This document shows, one piece after another, positions 7,997 to 14,394 of a stretch of DNA of 26,268 nucleotides. The notes under the pieces were generated by a model. The model had not been told where the DNA came from. It did not search any database and saw nothing but the letters and a program-made list of their open reading frames with translations. A program made the translations under genes and the position numbers. The stretch comes from Gammaproteobacteria bacterium (lineage in GTDB: Bacteria; Pseudomonadota; Gammaproteobacteria; Comchoanobacterales; Comchoanobacteraceae). The stretch's first letter is position 1. Each line of letters opens with the position of its first letter. Location of the stretch: NCBI GenBank assembly GCA_030829925.1, contig JAURNZ010000069.1, positions 1 through 26,268 on the forward strand, written 5' to 3'.

Positions 7997-8537
7997 GTCT
8001 ATCACAGTATGGTAATAAAGCAATAAATCTTGCAAGCTTAACTGCTTTAGCGATTTTTCTTTGCATAAGCATTGAAGTATTCGTCAAGCGGCTTGGCACA
8101 ATTCTACCAGTTTCCATAACATAATATTTTAGAATTCGTTTTGATTTATAATCAACTTCATCTTTGTTTTTGAAAGATGTCATTTTTGGCAAACGTGTGT
8201 CGTTTGCATCAGCTTCGATGGTTCTCATCATTAAAGTTTTATCTGCATGTGGCTTTTTGCAACGAATAACAAGTTTTCTTAGCAGTTTTTCATTAAATTT
8301 GTAGTAATCTTCAAGTTGTTCTTTTTCTGCAACCGTACAACTTACATTCAACAATACGTAAAAAGCTTTTTGAATATCATCGATTGAATAGGCAAGATTT
8401 CTTTTACCCCACTCTTCGACCCTATCCATTGAGCCCTTGGCTTGCTCAACTATATGTTTGTGTTTTTCGATAATTTCTGAAATTTTTTCAGCATGCTCTG
8501 GCCGAATGATTAGTAGTATTTCGTAATGATTTAACAT
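7989..8537 (-). CDS. rpsF-rpsR: Ribosomal proteins S6 and S18 fused in one reading frame
   Basis: One uninterrupted 182-codon frame encodes two 30S platform proteins. Residues 1 to about 100 are bS6: MLNHYEILLIIRPEHAEKI, then EEWGKRNLAYSIDDIQKAFYVLLNV, then YKFNEKLLRKLVIRCKKP. Residues about 126-182 are bS18: DEVDYKSKRILKYYVMETGR, then IVPSRLTNT, ending ALLPYCDRHA. Elsewhere these are separate adjacent genes whose products form a heterodimer on 16S rRNA. No stop codon and no ribosome binding site precede the internal Met codons (residues 103, 104, 119), so separate translation of S18 is unlikely. The usual S18 N-terminus (RRRKFCRF-type) is absent in all three frames of the junction; the linker reads DANDTRLPKMTSFKNK. 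A strong GAGGAG lies upstream of the ATG, and the gene leads the operon. Confidence 0.93.
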   Translation of the reverse strand: MLNHYEILLIIRPEHAEKISEIIEKHKHIVEQAKGSMDRVEEWGKRNLAYSIDDIQKAFYVLLNVSCTVAEKEQLEDYYKFNEKLLRKLVIRCKKPHADKTLMMRTIEADANDTRLPKMTSFKNKDEVDYKSKRILKYYVMETGRIVPSRLTNTSMLMQRKIAKAVKLARFIALLPYCDRHA

Positions 8538-8570
8538 TTATAAGATTCTCCTCATGGATCATTAATAAGA

Positions 8571-8588
8571 GCTTCAAACATTTGAAGC
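8571..8588 (-). promoter_or_regulatory. Hairpin in the 5' leader of the S6-S18 operon
   Basis: On the minus strand GCTTCAAATGTTTGAAGC forms a perfect 7-bp stem with a 4-nt loop. It lies between the predicted transcription start (near 8596) and the ribosome binding site about 20 nt further on. Its position suggests a role in leader structure or autoregulation of the ribosomal-protein operon. Known S6:S18 leader motifs exist in bacteria, but their CCG-containing feature was not identified with confidence here. Confidence 0.4.
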
Positions 8589-8602
8589 GAGGTTAATGTG
8601 TA

Positions 8603-8631
8603 ATAATACCGTCTAAACAATTAATATTCAA
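8603..8631 (-). promoter_or_regulatory. Probable sigma70 promoter of the rpsF-rpsR operon
   Basis: On the minus strand TTGAAT (8631-8626) and TATTAT (8608-8603) are separated by exactly 17 bp. The -10 matches consensus at 5 of 6 positions and the -35 at 4 of 6. Transcription would begin near 8596 and give a leader of about 60 nt before the ATG at 8537. All seven genes down to 3219 could be read from it. Confidence 0.6.
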
Positions 8632-8669
8632 GCATAAAAACCATACTTATTGATTAGGTTAGATCAGTG

Positions 8670-8698
8670 TTGTCATTACCGATGAATTTAGTTAAATT
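8670..8698 (+). promoter_or_regulatory. Probable sigma70 promoter of tpiA-secG
   Basis: TTGTCA (8670-8675) and TAAATT (8693-8698) are separated by 17 bp, matching consensus at five and four positions. The predicted start, near 8705, lies after the first in-frame ATG at 8699 and before the ATG at 8729. This supports 8729 as the tpiA start. The promoter is divergent from, and close to, that of the S6-S18 operon. Confidence 0.45.
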
Positions 8699-8728
8699 AT
8701 GAATAACTTAATCAACAACATCAATTTT

Positions 8729-9439
8729 ATGAAAAACTTTATTGCAAATTGGAAAATGAATGGCTCAATTGAAGTACTGGAAACATACTGTCAACACTTA
8801 GCAAGTAATCAAGAGCACTTAACTGACAGCATGATTTTGGCACTCCCAGCTCTTTATATACCTATGGCACGCCACTACCTCAAAAACACACCGGTTGCCA
8901 TTGCAGCACAGTGCGTAAGCGCGCACAATGATGGCGCTTATACAGGTCAATTGTCAGCCCGAATGTTTGCTGAACTCGGGTGCTCATACGCTATCATAGG
9001 CCACTCAGAAAGACGTGAAATTGAATCTATTGAGTCAACAAAAAATCAAATGCTTCAATGCATCCATTCGGGCTTGAAGCCAATTCTTTGCATTGGGGAG
9101 ACTTTGCAAGAAAAAAATGAAATGAAAACAATAGAAATATTGACAAGTCAATTGCAGCCCATGCTTACCCTTGAACAACAGGGTCATGACATTTGGGTTG
9201 CATACGAACCTAGATGGGCTATAGGCTCAGGCTTGACGCCAGACAATAATGAAATTAATATAGTAGCAGATTGGTTTAAAGGTTTATCTGCTGCTAAGTT
9301 TATTTATGGTGGCAGTGTGAATCCAGACAACATAGAAAATTTAGCTAAATGTACATTAGACGGTTTTCTTGTCGGCGGGGCCTCTCTTGATTATAATTTA
9401 ACAAACCAAATGGTAAGCATATGTACTCATTGTTCTTAA
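8729..9439 (+). CDS. tpiA: Triosephosphate isomerase
   Basis: TpiA interconverts dihydroxyacetone phosphate and glyceraldehyde-3-phosphate in glycolysis and gluconeogenesis. From the start at 8729 it has 236 residues, slightly short for the family (about 250). All catalytic groups are visible: N7/K9 in ANWKMNG, H92 in IIGHSERR and E160 in AYEPRWAIGSG. The phosphate-binding end (FIYGGSVNPDN, then GFLVGGASL) is intact. The loop-6 hinge reads PRW where PVW is usual. The start at 8729 (MKNFIANWK) is preferred over ATG 8699 because it matches the family N-terminus and lies downstream of the predicted transcription start; no clear ribosome binding site supports either. Its end overlaps secG by 19 bp. 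Confidence 0.96.
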   Translation: MKNFIANWKMNGSIEVLETYCQHLASNQEHLTDSMILALPALYIPMARHYLKNTPVAIAAQCVSAHNDGAYTGQLSARMFAELGCSYAIIGHSERREIESIESTKNQMLQCIHSGLKPILCIGETLQEKNEMKTIEILTSQLQPMLTLEQQGHDIWVAYEPRWAIGSGLTPDNNEINIVADWFKGLSAAKFIYGGSVNPDNIENLAKCTLDGFLVGGASLDYNLTNQMVSICTHCS

Positions 9440-9687
9440 TATTTCATTTTTTTATATGTTTAGCCCTTATTGCGCTTATACTAGCTCAGCAAGGAAAAGG
9501 AGCCGAAATGGGCGTTGCCTTTAGCAGCGGCTCTTCATCAAGCTTATTCGGCAGCCAGGGATCTTCGGGATTTCTTGTAAAGTTGACAACGATTCTTGCA
9601 GTTATTTTTTTTGTTAACTGTTTAATGATTGGTGTTGTGCATAAAAAAACACATGAATCAACATTGTTGATTGAAAGTTCTAAGTGA
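9421..9687 (+). CDS. secG: Protein-export membrane protein SecG
   Basis: SecG is the small subunit of the SecYEG translocon that enhances SecA-driven protein export across the inner membrane. The 88-residue protein has two membrane helices (about 2-21 and 54-73) flanking the signature loop AQQGKGAEMGVAFSSGSSSS-LFGSQGSSGF. That loop closely matches the gammaproteobacterial QQGKGADMGASFGSGAS-xTxFGSxGS pattern. The C-terminal tail is short compared with E. coli (110 residues). The ATG at 9421 lies within the last codons of tpiA (19-bp overlap) and is required for the first helix. The order tpiA-secG-tRNA-Leu is typical of this lineage. Confidence 0.95.
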   Translation: MYSLFLIFHFFICLALIALILAQQGKGAEMGVAFSSGSSSSLFGSQGSSGFLVKLTTILAVIFFVNCLMIGVVHKKTHESTLLIESSK

Positions 9688-9701
9688 GCTTTATATTAAT
9701 C

Positions 9702-9788
9702 GCCGAAGTGGTGGAATTGGTAGACACGCTGTCTTGAGGGGGCAGTGGTTGAATAACCGTGTCGGTTCGAGTCCGACCTTCGGCACCA
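9702..9788 (+). tRNA. leuU: tRNA-Leu (anticodon GAG)
   Basis: The 87-nt cloverleaf has a 7-bp acceptor stem, GCCGAAG (9702-9708) with CTTCGGC (9778-9784), discriminator A and an encoded CCA (9786-9788). The anticodon stem CTGTC/GGCAG encloses loop TTGAGGG with anticodon GAG, reading CUU/CUC codons. The long variable arm (TGGTTGAATAACC) is the class II type expected of tRNA-Leu, and the T arm contains GGTTCGAGTCC. In E. coli the same isoacceptor (leuU) also follows secG. No convincing promoter lies immediately upstream, so the tRNA is probably processed from a transcript shared with tpiA-secG and perhaps nuo. Confidence 0.97.
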
Positions 9789-9807
9789 TATATTAAAAGG
9801 AATATGT

Positions 9808-10185
9808 ATGTTTAACATTTTTGATTATACTGGCGTTCTCATTCTAGCAATCATTGGTCTTGGCATTGGTGTCGGCATGATGAGCATAAATCTTGCAAGC
9901 AGGTATTTTGGCATTACCCCTAACAAACCTAATAAAACAAAAAATTCAGCATTCGAATGTGGCTTTGATGCATTTGATGATGCCAGAACACCATTTGATA
10001 TACGTTTTTTTCTTGTTGCCATTCTCTTTATTATTTTCGATTTAGAAACTGCATTCTTATTTCCATGGGCAGTAGCCTTTAGAGAGATGCCCTGGCTAGG
10101 TATAGGCACGATGGTGTTTTTTTTGGGCATATTAACCATTGGCTTTATATATGAATGGCGCGTAGGTGCACTTGAGTGGGAATAA
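9808..10185 (+). CDS. nuoA: NADH-quinone oxidoreductase subunit A
   Basis: This 125-residue membrane subunit of complex I has three transmembrane helices (about 8-30, 66-88, 93-115). The conserved loop KNSAFECGFDAFDDARTPFD (about residues 46-65) carries the ECGF motif; this loop lies near the quinone cavity. FLVAILFIIFDLETAFLFPWAV is the classic second helix. It starts 19 bp after the tRNA-Leu CCA, with an AAGG ribosome binding site. It opens a fourteen-gene nuoA-N operon in canonical order with separate nuoC and nuoD. Confidence 0.97.
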   Translation: MFNIFDYTGVLILAIIGLGIGVGMMSINLASRYFGITPNKPNKTKNSAFECGFDAFDDARTPFDIRFFLVAILFIIFDLETAFLFPWAVAFREMPWLGIGTMVFFLGILTIGFIYEWRVGALEWE

Positions 10186-10212
10186 GTAAGCAGGATATGT
10201 TAAAATATAATT

Positions 10213-10710
10213 ATGGTTAATAAAGAGCAAGAAAAAAAATCTATCAACAACAACGTAGCAACAACAACATTGGACCAGCTAATTAAATGGGCTGACACAG
10301 GTTCACTAATGCCAGTTACATTTGGCCTGGCATGTTGCGCTGTTGAAATGATGCATGCAGGTGCCAGTCGATTTGATTTTGATAGATTTGGCGTTACGTT
10401 TAGACCCAGCCCCAGGCAATCTGATGTCATGATTGTTGCTGGCACACTTTGTAACAAAATGGCCCAACCTCTCAGGAATGTCTATGATATGATGTCAGAA
10501 CCAAAATATGTTATATCAATGGGCTCATGTGCTAATGGTGGCGGATACTACCATTACTCATATTCAGTAGTCAGAGGCTGTGATCGAGTTGTACCCGTAG
10601 ATATTTATGTACCGGGATGCCCGCCAACGGCTGAAGCTTTGGTATATGGCATCATCCAACTTCAGAATAAAATCAAGCATAACAAAGTAATCTTAAGGGG
10701 TGATAGATGA
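10213..10710 (+). CDS. nuoB: NADH-quinone oxidoreductase subunit B
   Basis: This 165-residue peripheral-arm subunit binds iron-sulfur cluster N2, the last electron carrier before quinone. The ligands are all visible: tandem C41-C42 in LACCAVEMMHAG, C106 in GSCANGGGYYHYSYSVVRG and C136 in YVPGCPPTAEAL. The arginine-rich quinone-site segment DFDRFGVTFRPSPRQSD is intact. A 27-bp gap separates it from nuoA. Its end overlaps nuoC by 4 bp (ATGA). Confidence 0.98.
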   Translation: MVNKEQEKKSINNNVATTTLDQLIKWADTGSLMPVTFGLACCAVEMMHAGASRFDFDRFGVTFRPSPRQSDVMIVAGTLCNKMAQPLRNVYDMMSEPKYVISMGSCANGGGYYHYSYSVVRGCDRVVPVDIYVPGCPPTAEALVYGIIQLQNKIKHNKVILRGDR

Positions 10711-11369
10711 AAAATTTATTGCGAATACTTAAGACAAACCTCCCCAAAGGATGTCAGTTTAATACTGAACATAATCAAATAACAGTAATTGTCCCAAGCC
10801 AATCCATCATTGAATGCTGCAAAATTCTAAAAAAGCATGCTGAACTCAAATTTGATATTTTAATCGACCTATGTGGCGTCGATTATTTATCTTATGGTGT
10901 TGGCGAATGGGATACAGTTAGCACAACTGCTACCGGCTATAGTCGCGCAACAAACAACAAACCAGACGAATCAAAATGGCCACTCCCAAGGCTTGCTGTT
11001 GTCTACCATTTACTTTCAACTCACTTGAATCACCGTGTAAGGGTAAAAGCTTTTATTGAGTCAGACCCACCAGAAATTGAATCTATATGCAGCATTTACA
11101 AACATGCTAATTGGTATGAACGTGAAGCATATGATTTATTTGGCATTATCTTTAACAACCACCCAGACTTAAGACGTATCTTAACTGATTATGGCTTCAA
11201 AGGATTTCCTTTTAGGAAGGATTTCCCTATATCAGGGCATGTTGAAGTTCGATATGATGAAGCAGAAAAGCGCTGTATTTATGAACCTACATCAATTGAC
11301 CCAAGAGTGACAGTACCAAAAGTCGTTAGAGATGATAACCGCTATCTGAAAGGAAAAGAAAATGAGTGA
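10707..11369 (+). CDS. nuoC: NADH-quinone oxidoreductase subunit C
   Basis: This 220-residue peripheral subunit (30-kDa type) of complex I docks NuoD onto the arm. The hallmark block is present: YEREAYDLFGIIFNNHPDLR, then RILTDYGFKGFPFRKDFP (about residues 135-175). The tail IYEPTSIDPRVTVPKVVRDDNRY is typical of proteobacterial NuoC that stands alone rather than fused to NuoD. A polar insert around residues 70-90 (EWDTVSTTATGYSRATN) before the conserved AVVYHLLS is common in related NuoC proteins. It overlaps nuoB by 4 bp and nuoD by 8 bp. Confidence 0.97.
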   Translation: MKNLLRILKTNLPKGCQFNTEHNQITVIVPSQSIIECCKILKKHAELKFDILIDLCGVDYLSYGVGEWDTVSTTATGYSRATNNKPDESKWPLPRLAVVYHLLSTHLNHRVRVKAFIESDPPEIESICSIYKHANWYEREAYDLFGIIFNNHPDLRRILTDYGFKGFPFRKDFPISGHVEVRYDEAEKRCIYEPTSIDPRVTVPKVVRDDNRYLKGKENE

Positions 11370-12615
11370 TTTAAGTCATTATACTGTTAACTTTGGACCA
11401 CAGCATCCCTCGGCTCATGGTGTGTTACGTCTCATTCTTGAGTTAAAAGGTGAGGTTATCACTGATGTAGACACTCATATTGGATTACTTCACCGTGCAA
11501 CAGAAAAGCTTGCTGAAACGAAACCTTTCAATCATAGCATTGGCTATATGGATCGCCTGGATTATGTGTCTATGATGTGTAATGAACACGCTTACGTTAT
11601 GGCTATTGAGCAATTATTAGGTGTTAACCCACCAAAACGAGCACAATATATTCGTGTCATGTTTGATGAGATGACACGAATTCTTAATCACTTAATGTGG
11701 CTCGGCGCACATGCAATGGACTTAGGCGCAGTTAGTGTTTTTTTGTATTGCTTCCAAGCGCGTGAGGATCTAATGGATTGTTATGAAGCTGTTTCTGGCG
11801 CAAGAATGCATGCAACATATTACAGACCAGGTGGCGTCTATAGAGACTTGCCAAATTCAATGCCAAATTACGAACCAAACCGGTGGCGAACAGAAAAAGA
11901 AATTGAAATACTCAACGAAAACAGACAAGGGTCTTTATTAGATTTTATTGAAAATTTCATAAAATCATTTCCTAGTAAAATTGACGAATACGAGAATCTT
12001 CTTACCGATAATAGGATCTGGAAACAACGAACAGTTGACATTGGAATAGTGTCCCCTAGCCTTGCAAGAAAGCTTGGATTCTCAGGCCCCATGTTAAGAG
12101 GCTCTGGAATCAACTGGGACTTGCGAAAAGATCAACCATATGCTGTTTATAATGAACTGGATTTCGATGTACCATTAGGTTCAAAAGGTGACTGCTATGA
12201 CCGCTACCTTATTCGAATAGAAGAAATGAGGCAGTCTACTCGAATCATAGCGCAATGCATTACTTGGCTAAGGGCCAACCCTGGACCAGTGATGACAAAT
12301 AATAAGAAAGTTGCACCACCCAAGCGAATTAAAATGAAAGATGATATGGAGGCGCTCATTCATCATTTCAAGCTATTTACAGAAGGCTACATCATACCCC
12401 CAGGTGAAACTTATGCAGCTGTTGAACATCCTAAAGGTGAGTTTGGCATTTACTTGGTATCTGATGGATCAAATAAACCATACCGTCTTAAAATACGTCC
12501 CGCAGGTTTTACTCATTTACAAGCATTAGGGGAATTAAGCAAAGGACTGATGATTGCCGATCTTGTAACTATTTTATCCTCTATTGATGTTGTGTTTGGA
12601 GATATTGATCGATAA
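11362..12615 (+). CDS. nuoD: NADH-quinone oxidoreductase subunit D
   Basis: This 417-residue subunit (49-kDa type, related to the NiFe-hydrogenase large subunit) forms the quinone-binding cavity with NuoB. The N-terminal hairpin FGPQHPSAHGVLRLILELKGE and the following HIGLLHRATEKLAE are conserved. GSGINWDLRKDQPYAVYNEL and the C-terminal SDGSNKPYRLKIRPAGF through GELSKGLMIADLVTILSSIDVVFGDIDR are typical. Length is standard for an unfused NuoD. An AGGAAAAG ribosome binding site precedes the ATG inside the end of nuoC, and its stop codon shares one base with the nuoE start codon. Confidence 0.98.
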   Translation: MSDLSHYTVNFGPQHPSAHGVLRLILELKGEVITDVDTHIGLLHRATEKLAETKPFNHSIGYMDRLDYVSMMCNEHAYVMAIEQLLGVNPPKRAQYIRVMFDEMTRILNHLMWLGAHAMDLGAVSVFLYCFQAREDLMDCYEAVSGARMHATYYRPGGVYRDLPNSMPNYEPNRWRTEKEIEILNENRQGSLLDFIENFIKSFPSKIDEYENLLTDNRIWKQRTVDIGIVSPSLARKLGFSGPMLRGSGINWDLRKDQPYAVYNELDFDVPLGSKGDCYDRYLIRIEEMRQSTRIIAQCITWLRANPGPVMTNNKKVAPPKRIKMKDDMEALIHHFKLFTEGYIIPPGETYAAVEHPKGEFGIYLVSDGSNKPYRLKIRPAGFTHLQALGELSKGLMIADLVTILSSIDVVFGDIDR

Positions 12616-13118
12616 TGAATAATAAAAGAGAATTTGACAGCAGCGTTACAAAACAAATAGATGCTTGGAAGAAAAAATTTCCAAAGGAAAAGCCTGAGTC
12701 ATCTATCATTATGTCCCTAAGGTTTATTCAAGATCATTATGGCTGGCTATCAGATAAACATCTTGACATGTTAGCTGATTATTTGGATCTGGCCCCTATT
12801 AGAGTGTACGAAGTAGCAAGTTTTTACAGCATGTATCATAGGAAACCAGTTGGGAAATATGTTTTAGGCATTTGTGGAAGTATTTCCTGTATGCTTCGTG
12901 GTAGTGAGCCATTATTACATCATTTGGAAACAAAACTTGATATCAAACTTGGTGATACAACAAAAGATGGGCTTTTTACGCTTAAAGAAGTTGAATGCCT
13001 TGCATCTTGTACTAAAGCACCTGCCATGGTTGTGAATGGAACGCAATATGTTGAAGATTTAACACCTGAGTCTCTTGATAAATTAGTTGATAATTTACGA
13101 CAAGGAGAACAATTATGA
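12615..13118 (+). CDS. nuoE: NADH-quinone oxidoreductase subunit E
   Basis: This 167-residue subunit (24-kDa type) of the NADH-oxidising module carries the [2Fe-2S] cluster N1a. The four ligands follow the thioredoxin-like family pattern: C87 and C92 (CGSISC) and C128 and C132 (CLASC). The segment YGWLSDKHLDMLADYLDL and the motif EVASFYSMYHRKPVGK upstream are conserved. It overlaps the nuoD stop by one base and nuoF by 4 bp; AAGGAG within its last codons serves nuoF. Confidence 0.97.
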   Translation: MNNKREFDSSVTKQIDAWKKKFPKEKPESSIIMSLRFIQDHYGWLSDKHLDMLADYLDLAPIRVYEVASFYSMYHRKPVGKYVLGICGSISCMLRGSEPLLHHLETKLDIKLGDTTKDGLFTLKEVECLASCTKAPAMVVNGTQYVEDLTPESLDKLVDNLRQGEQL

Positions 13119-14392
13119 AACAAAATCTTGTCTGCTATAGAACTTTCGAAGAAAAATCACCCTCTAGTTTTGAAACCTATAAAAAATTTAACGGCTACAC
13201 CACATGGGAGAAATTACTTAAAGGTAAAATGAAACCTAGTGAAGTAATTGATGCAATCAAAGCTGCTGGGTTAATGGGTAGAGGTGGCGCAGGATTTCCT
13301 ACTGGCTTAAAAATGAGTTTTATTAACCGAGATAAAGAAGGACAAAAATATCTCGTGTGTAACTCTGATGAAAGTGAGCCAGGAACGTCCAAAGATCGCT
13401 TTATTATGCAAAAAAACCCACATCAATTAATTGAAGGCATGGCAATTGCTGCTTATACAATGGGCGCAACAGTTGGTTACAACTATATGCGTGGTGAATT
13501 CATGAAAGAATTTGAAAGTTGTGAAAAAGCACTCAAAGAAGCCAAAAAAGCCGGTTTAATAGGAAAAAACATTCTGGGTACTGGAATTAACTTTGAACTC
13601 ATTAATATTATTGGTGCTGGTGCTTATATTGTAGGCGAAGAAACAGCCATGCTCGAATCAATTGAGGGCAAACGTGCCATGCCTCGATTCAAGCCACCCT
13701 TCCCTGCAAATTATGGTTTATATGGTAAACCAACCACAGTCAACAATACTGAGTCTCTAGCATCTATTCCAGTTATTTTAGATAAAGGTGCAGAGTGGTT
13801 TAAAAAACTTGGTACTGAGAAAAGTGGTGGCACTAAAATATTCTCTGTAAGCGGACATGTCGCTAAACCAGGCGTATTTGAAATACCTATGGGCACGCCA
13901 TTTAAAGATCTTTTAGAGCTTGCTGGAGGTATGCTTGATAACCGAGGATGTAAGGCCGTAATACCAGGTGGATCTTCAATGAAGATAGTTCCTGGAAAAA
14001 CAATGCTTAAAGCTGAAATGAGTTATGAAGGTATGCAATCAGTTGGCTCAGCAATTGGTTCCGGTGGTGTTATCGTGATGGATGATAGAACCTGTATGGT
14101 TGAAGCCCTAGCATGTGTGATTAAGTTTTATGAAGATGAATCTTGTGGTCAATGCACACCTTGCCGTGAAGGAACTAATTGGCTTCATCAAAATTTAAGA
14201 GACATCATAGCTGGGAAAGGTAAAATCAAAGATGTTGACTTATTAGTTGAAATTGCTGGTAAAATAGAAGGCAAAACTATCTGCGCATTTGGTGAAGCAG
14301 TTGCATGGCCCGTACAAAGTTTTATTGAACACTTTCGAGACGAGTTTGAGTTTTATTGCAAAAATGGATATTCAAAGGTTAAGGGTAAATAA
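13115..14392 (+). CDS. nuoF: NADH-quinone oxidoreductase subunit F
   Basis: This 425-residue catalytic subunit (51-kDa type) binds NADH, FMN and [4Fe-4S] cluster N3, and oxidises NADH on the cytoplasmic arm. The glycine-rich NADH/FMN loop GRGGAGFPTGLKMSF is at about residues 55-69, followed by YLVCNSDESEPGTSKDR. The cluster ligands are C344, C347, C350 (ESCGQCTPCREG) and C390 (TICAFGEA). Length is typical. It overlaps nuoE by 4 bp and is followed by nuoG after 2 bp. Confidence 0.98.
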   Translation: MKQNLVCYRTFEEKSPSSFETYKKFNGYTTWEKLLKGKMKPSEVIDAIKAAGLMGRGGAGFPTGLKMSFINRDKEGQKYLVCNSDESEPGTSKDRFIMQKNPHQLIEGMAIAAYTMGATVGYNYMRGEFMKEFESCEKALKEAKKAGLIGKNILGTGINFELINIIGAGAYIVGEETAMLESIEGKRAMPRFKPPFPANYGLYGKPTTVNNTESLASIPVILDKGAEWFKKLGTEKSGGTKIFSVSGHVAKPGVFEIPMGTPFKDLLELAGGMLDNRGCKAVIPGGSSMKIVPGKTMLKAEMSYEGMQSVGSAIGSGGVIVMDDRTCMVEALACVIKFYEDESCGQCTPCREGTNWLHQNLRDIIAGKGKIKDVDLLVEIAGKIEGKTICAFGEAVAWPVQSFIEHFRDEFEFYCKNGYSKVKGK

Positions 14393-14394
14393 AA

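Noticed and set aside
7997..8035. Upstream ATG 8035 for the DUF2232-like gene
   Set aside because: It would overlap the S18 end by 47 bp; the ATG at 7996 gives an 8-bp overlap like other junctions in the operon.
7989..8183. Separate rpsR gene starting at an internal Met (position 8183) of the S6-S18 frame
   Set aside because: No ribosome binding site precedes this ATG or those at residues 103-104, there is no stop codon between the two domains, and the resulting S18 would lack its normal N-terminus.
8699..8728. tpiA start at the upstream ATG 8699
   Set aside because: It would add ten residues not found in the family and would lie upstream of the predicted transcription start; MKNFIANWK at 8729 matches the usual N-terminus.
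9667..9699. TTGATT/TTGAAA with TATATT or TATTAA as a promoter for tRNA-Leu
   Set aside because: Spacing is 15 or 19 bp, or else the predicted start falls inside the mature tRNA.
10206..10211. Perfect TATAAT just before nuoB
   Set aside because: It is one base from the ATG with no -35 at the right distance and no room for a leader; taken as chance in AT-rich DNA.
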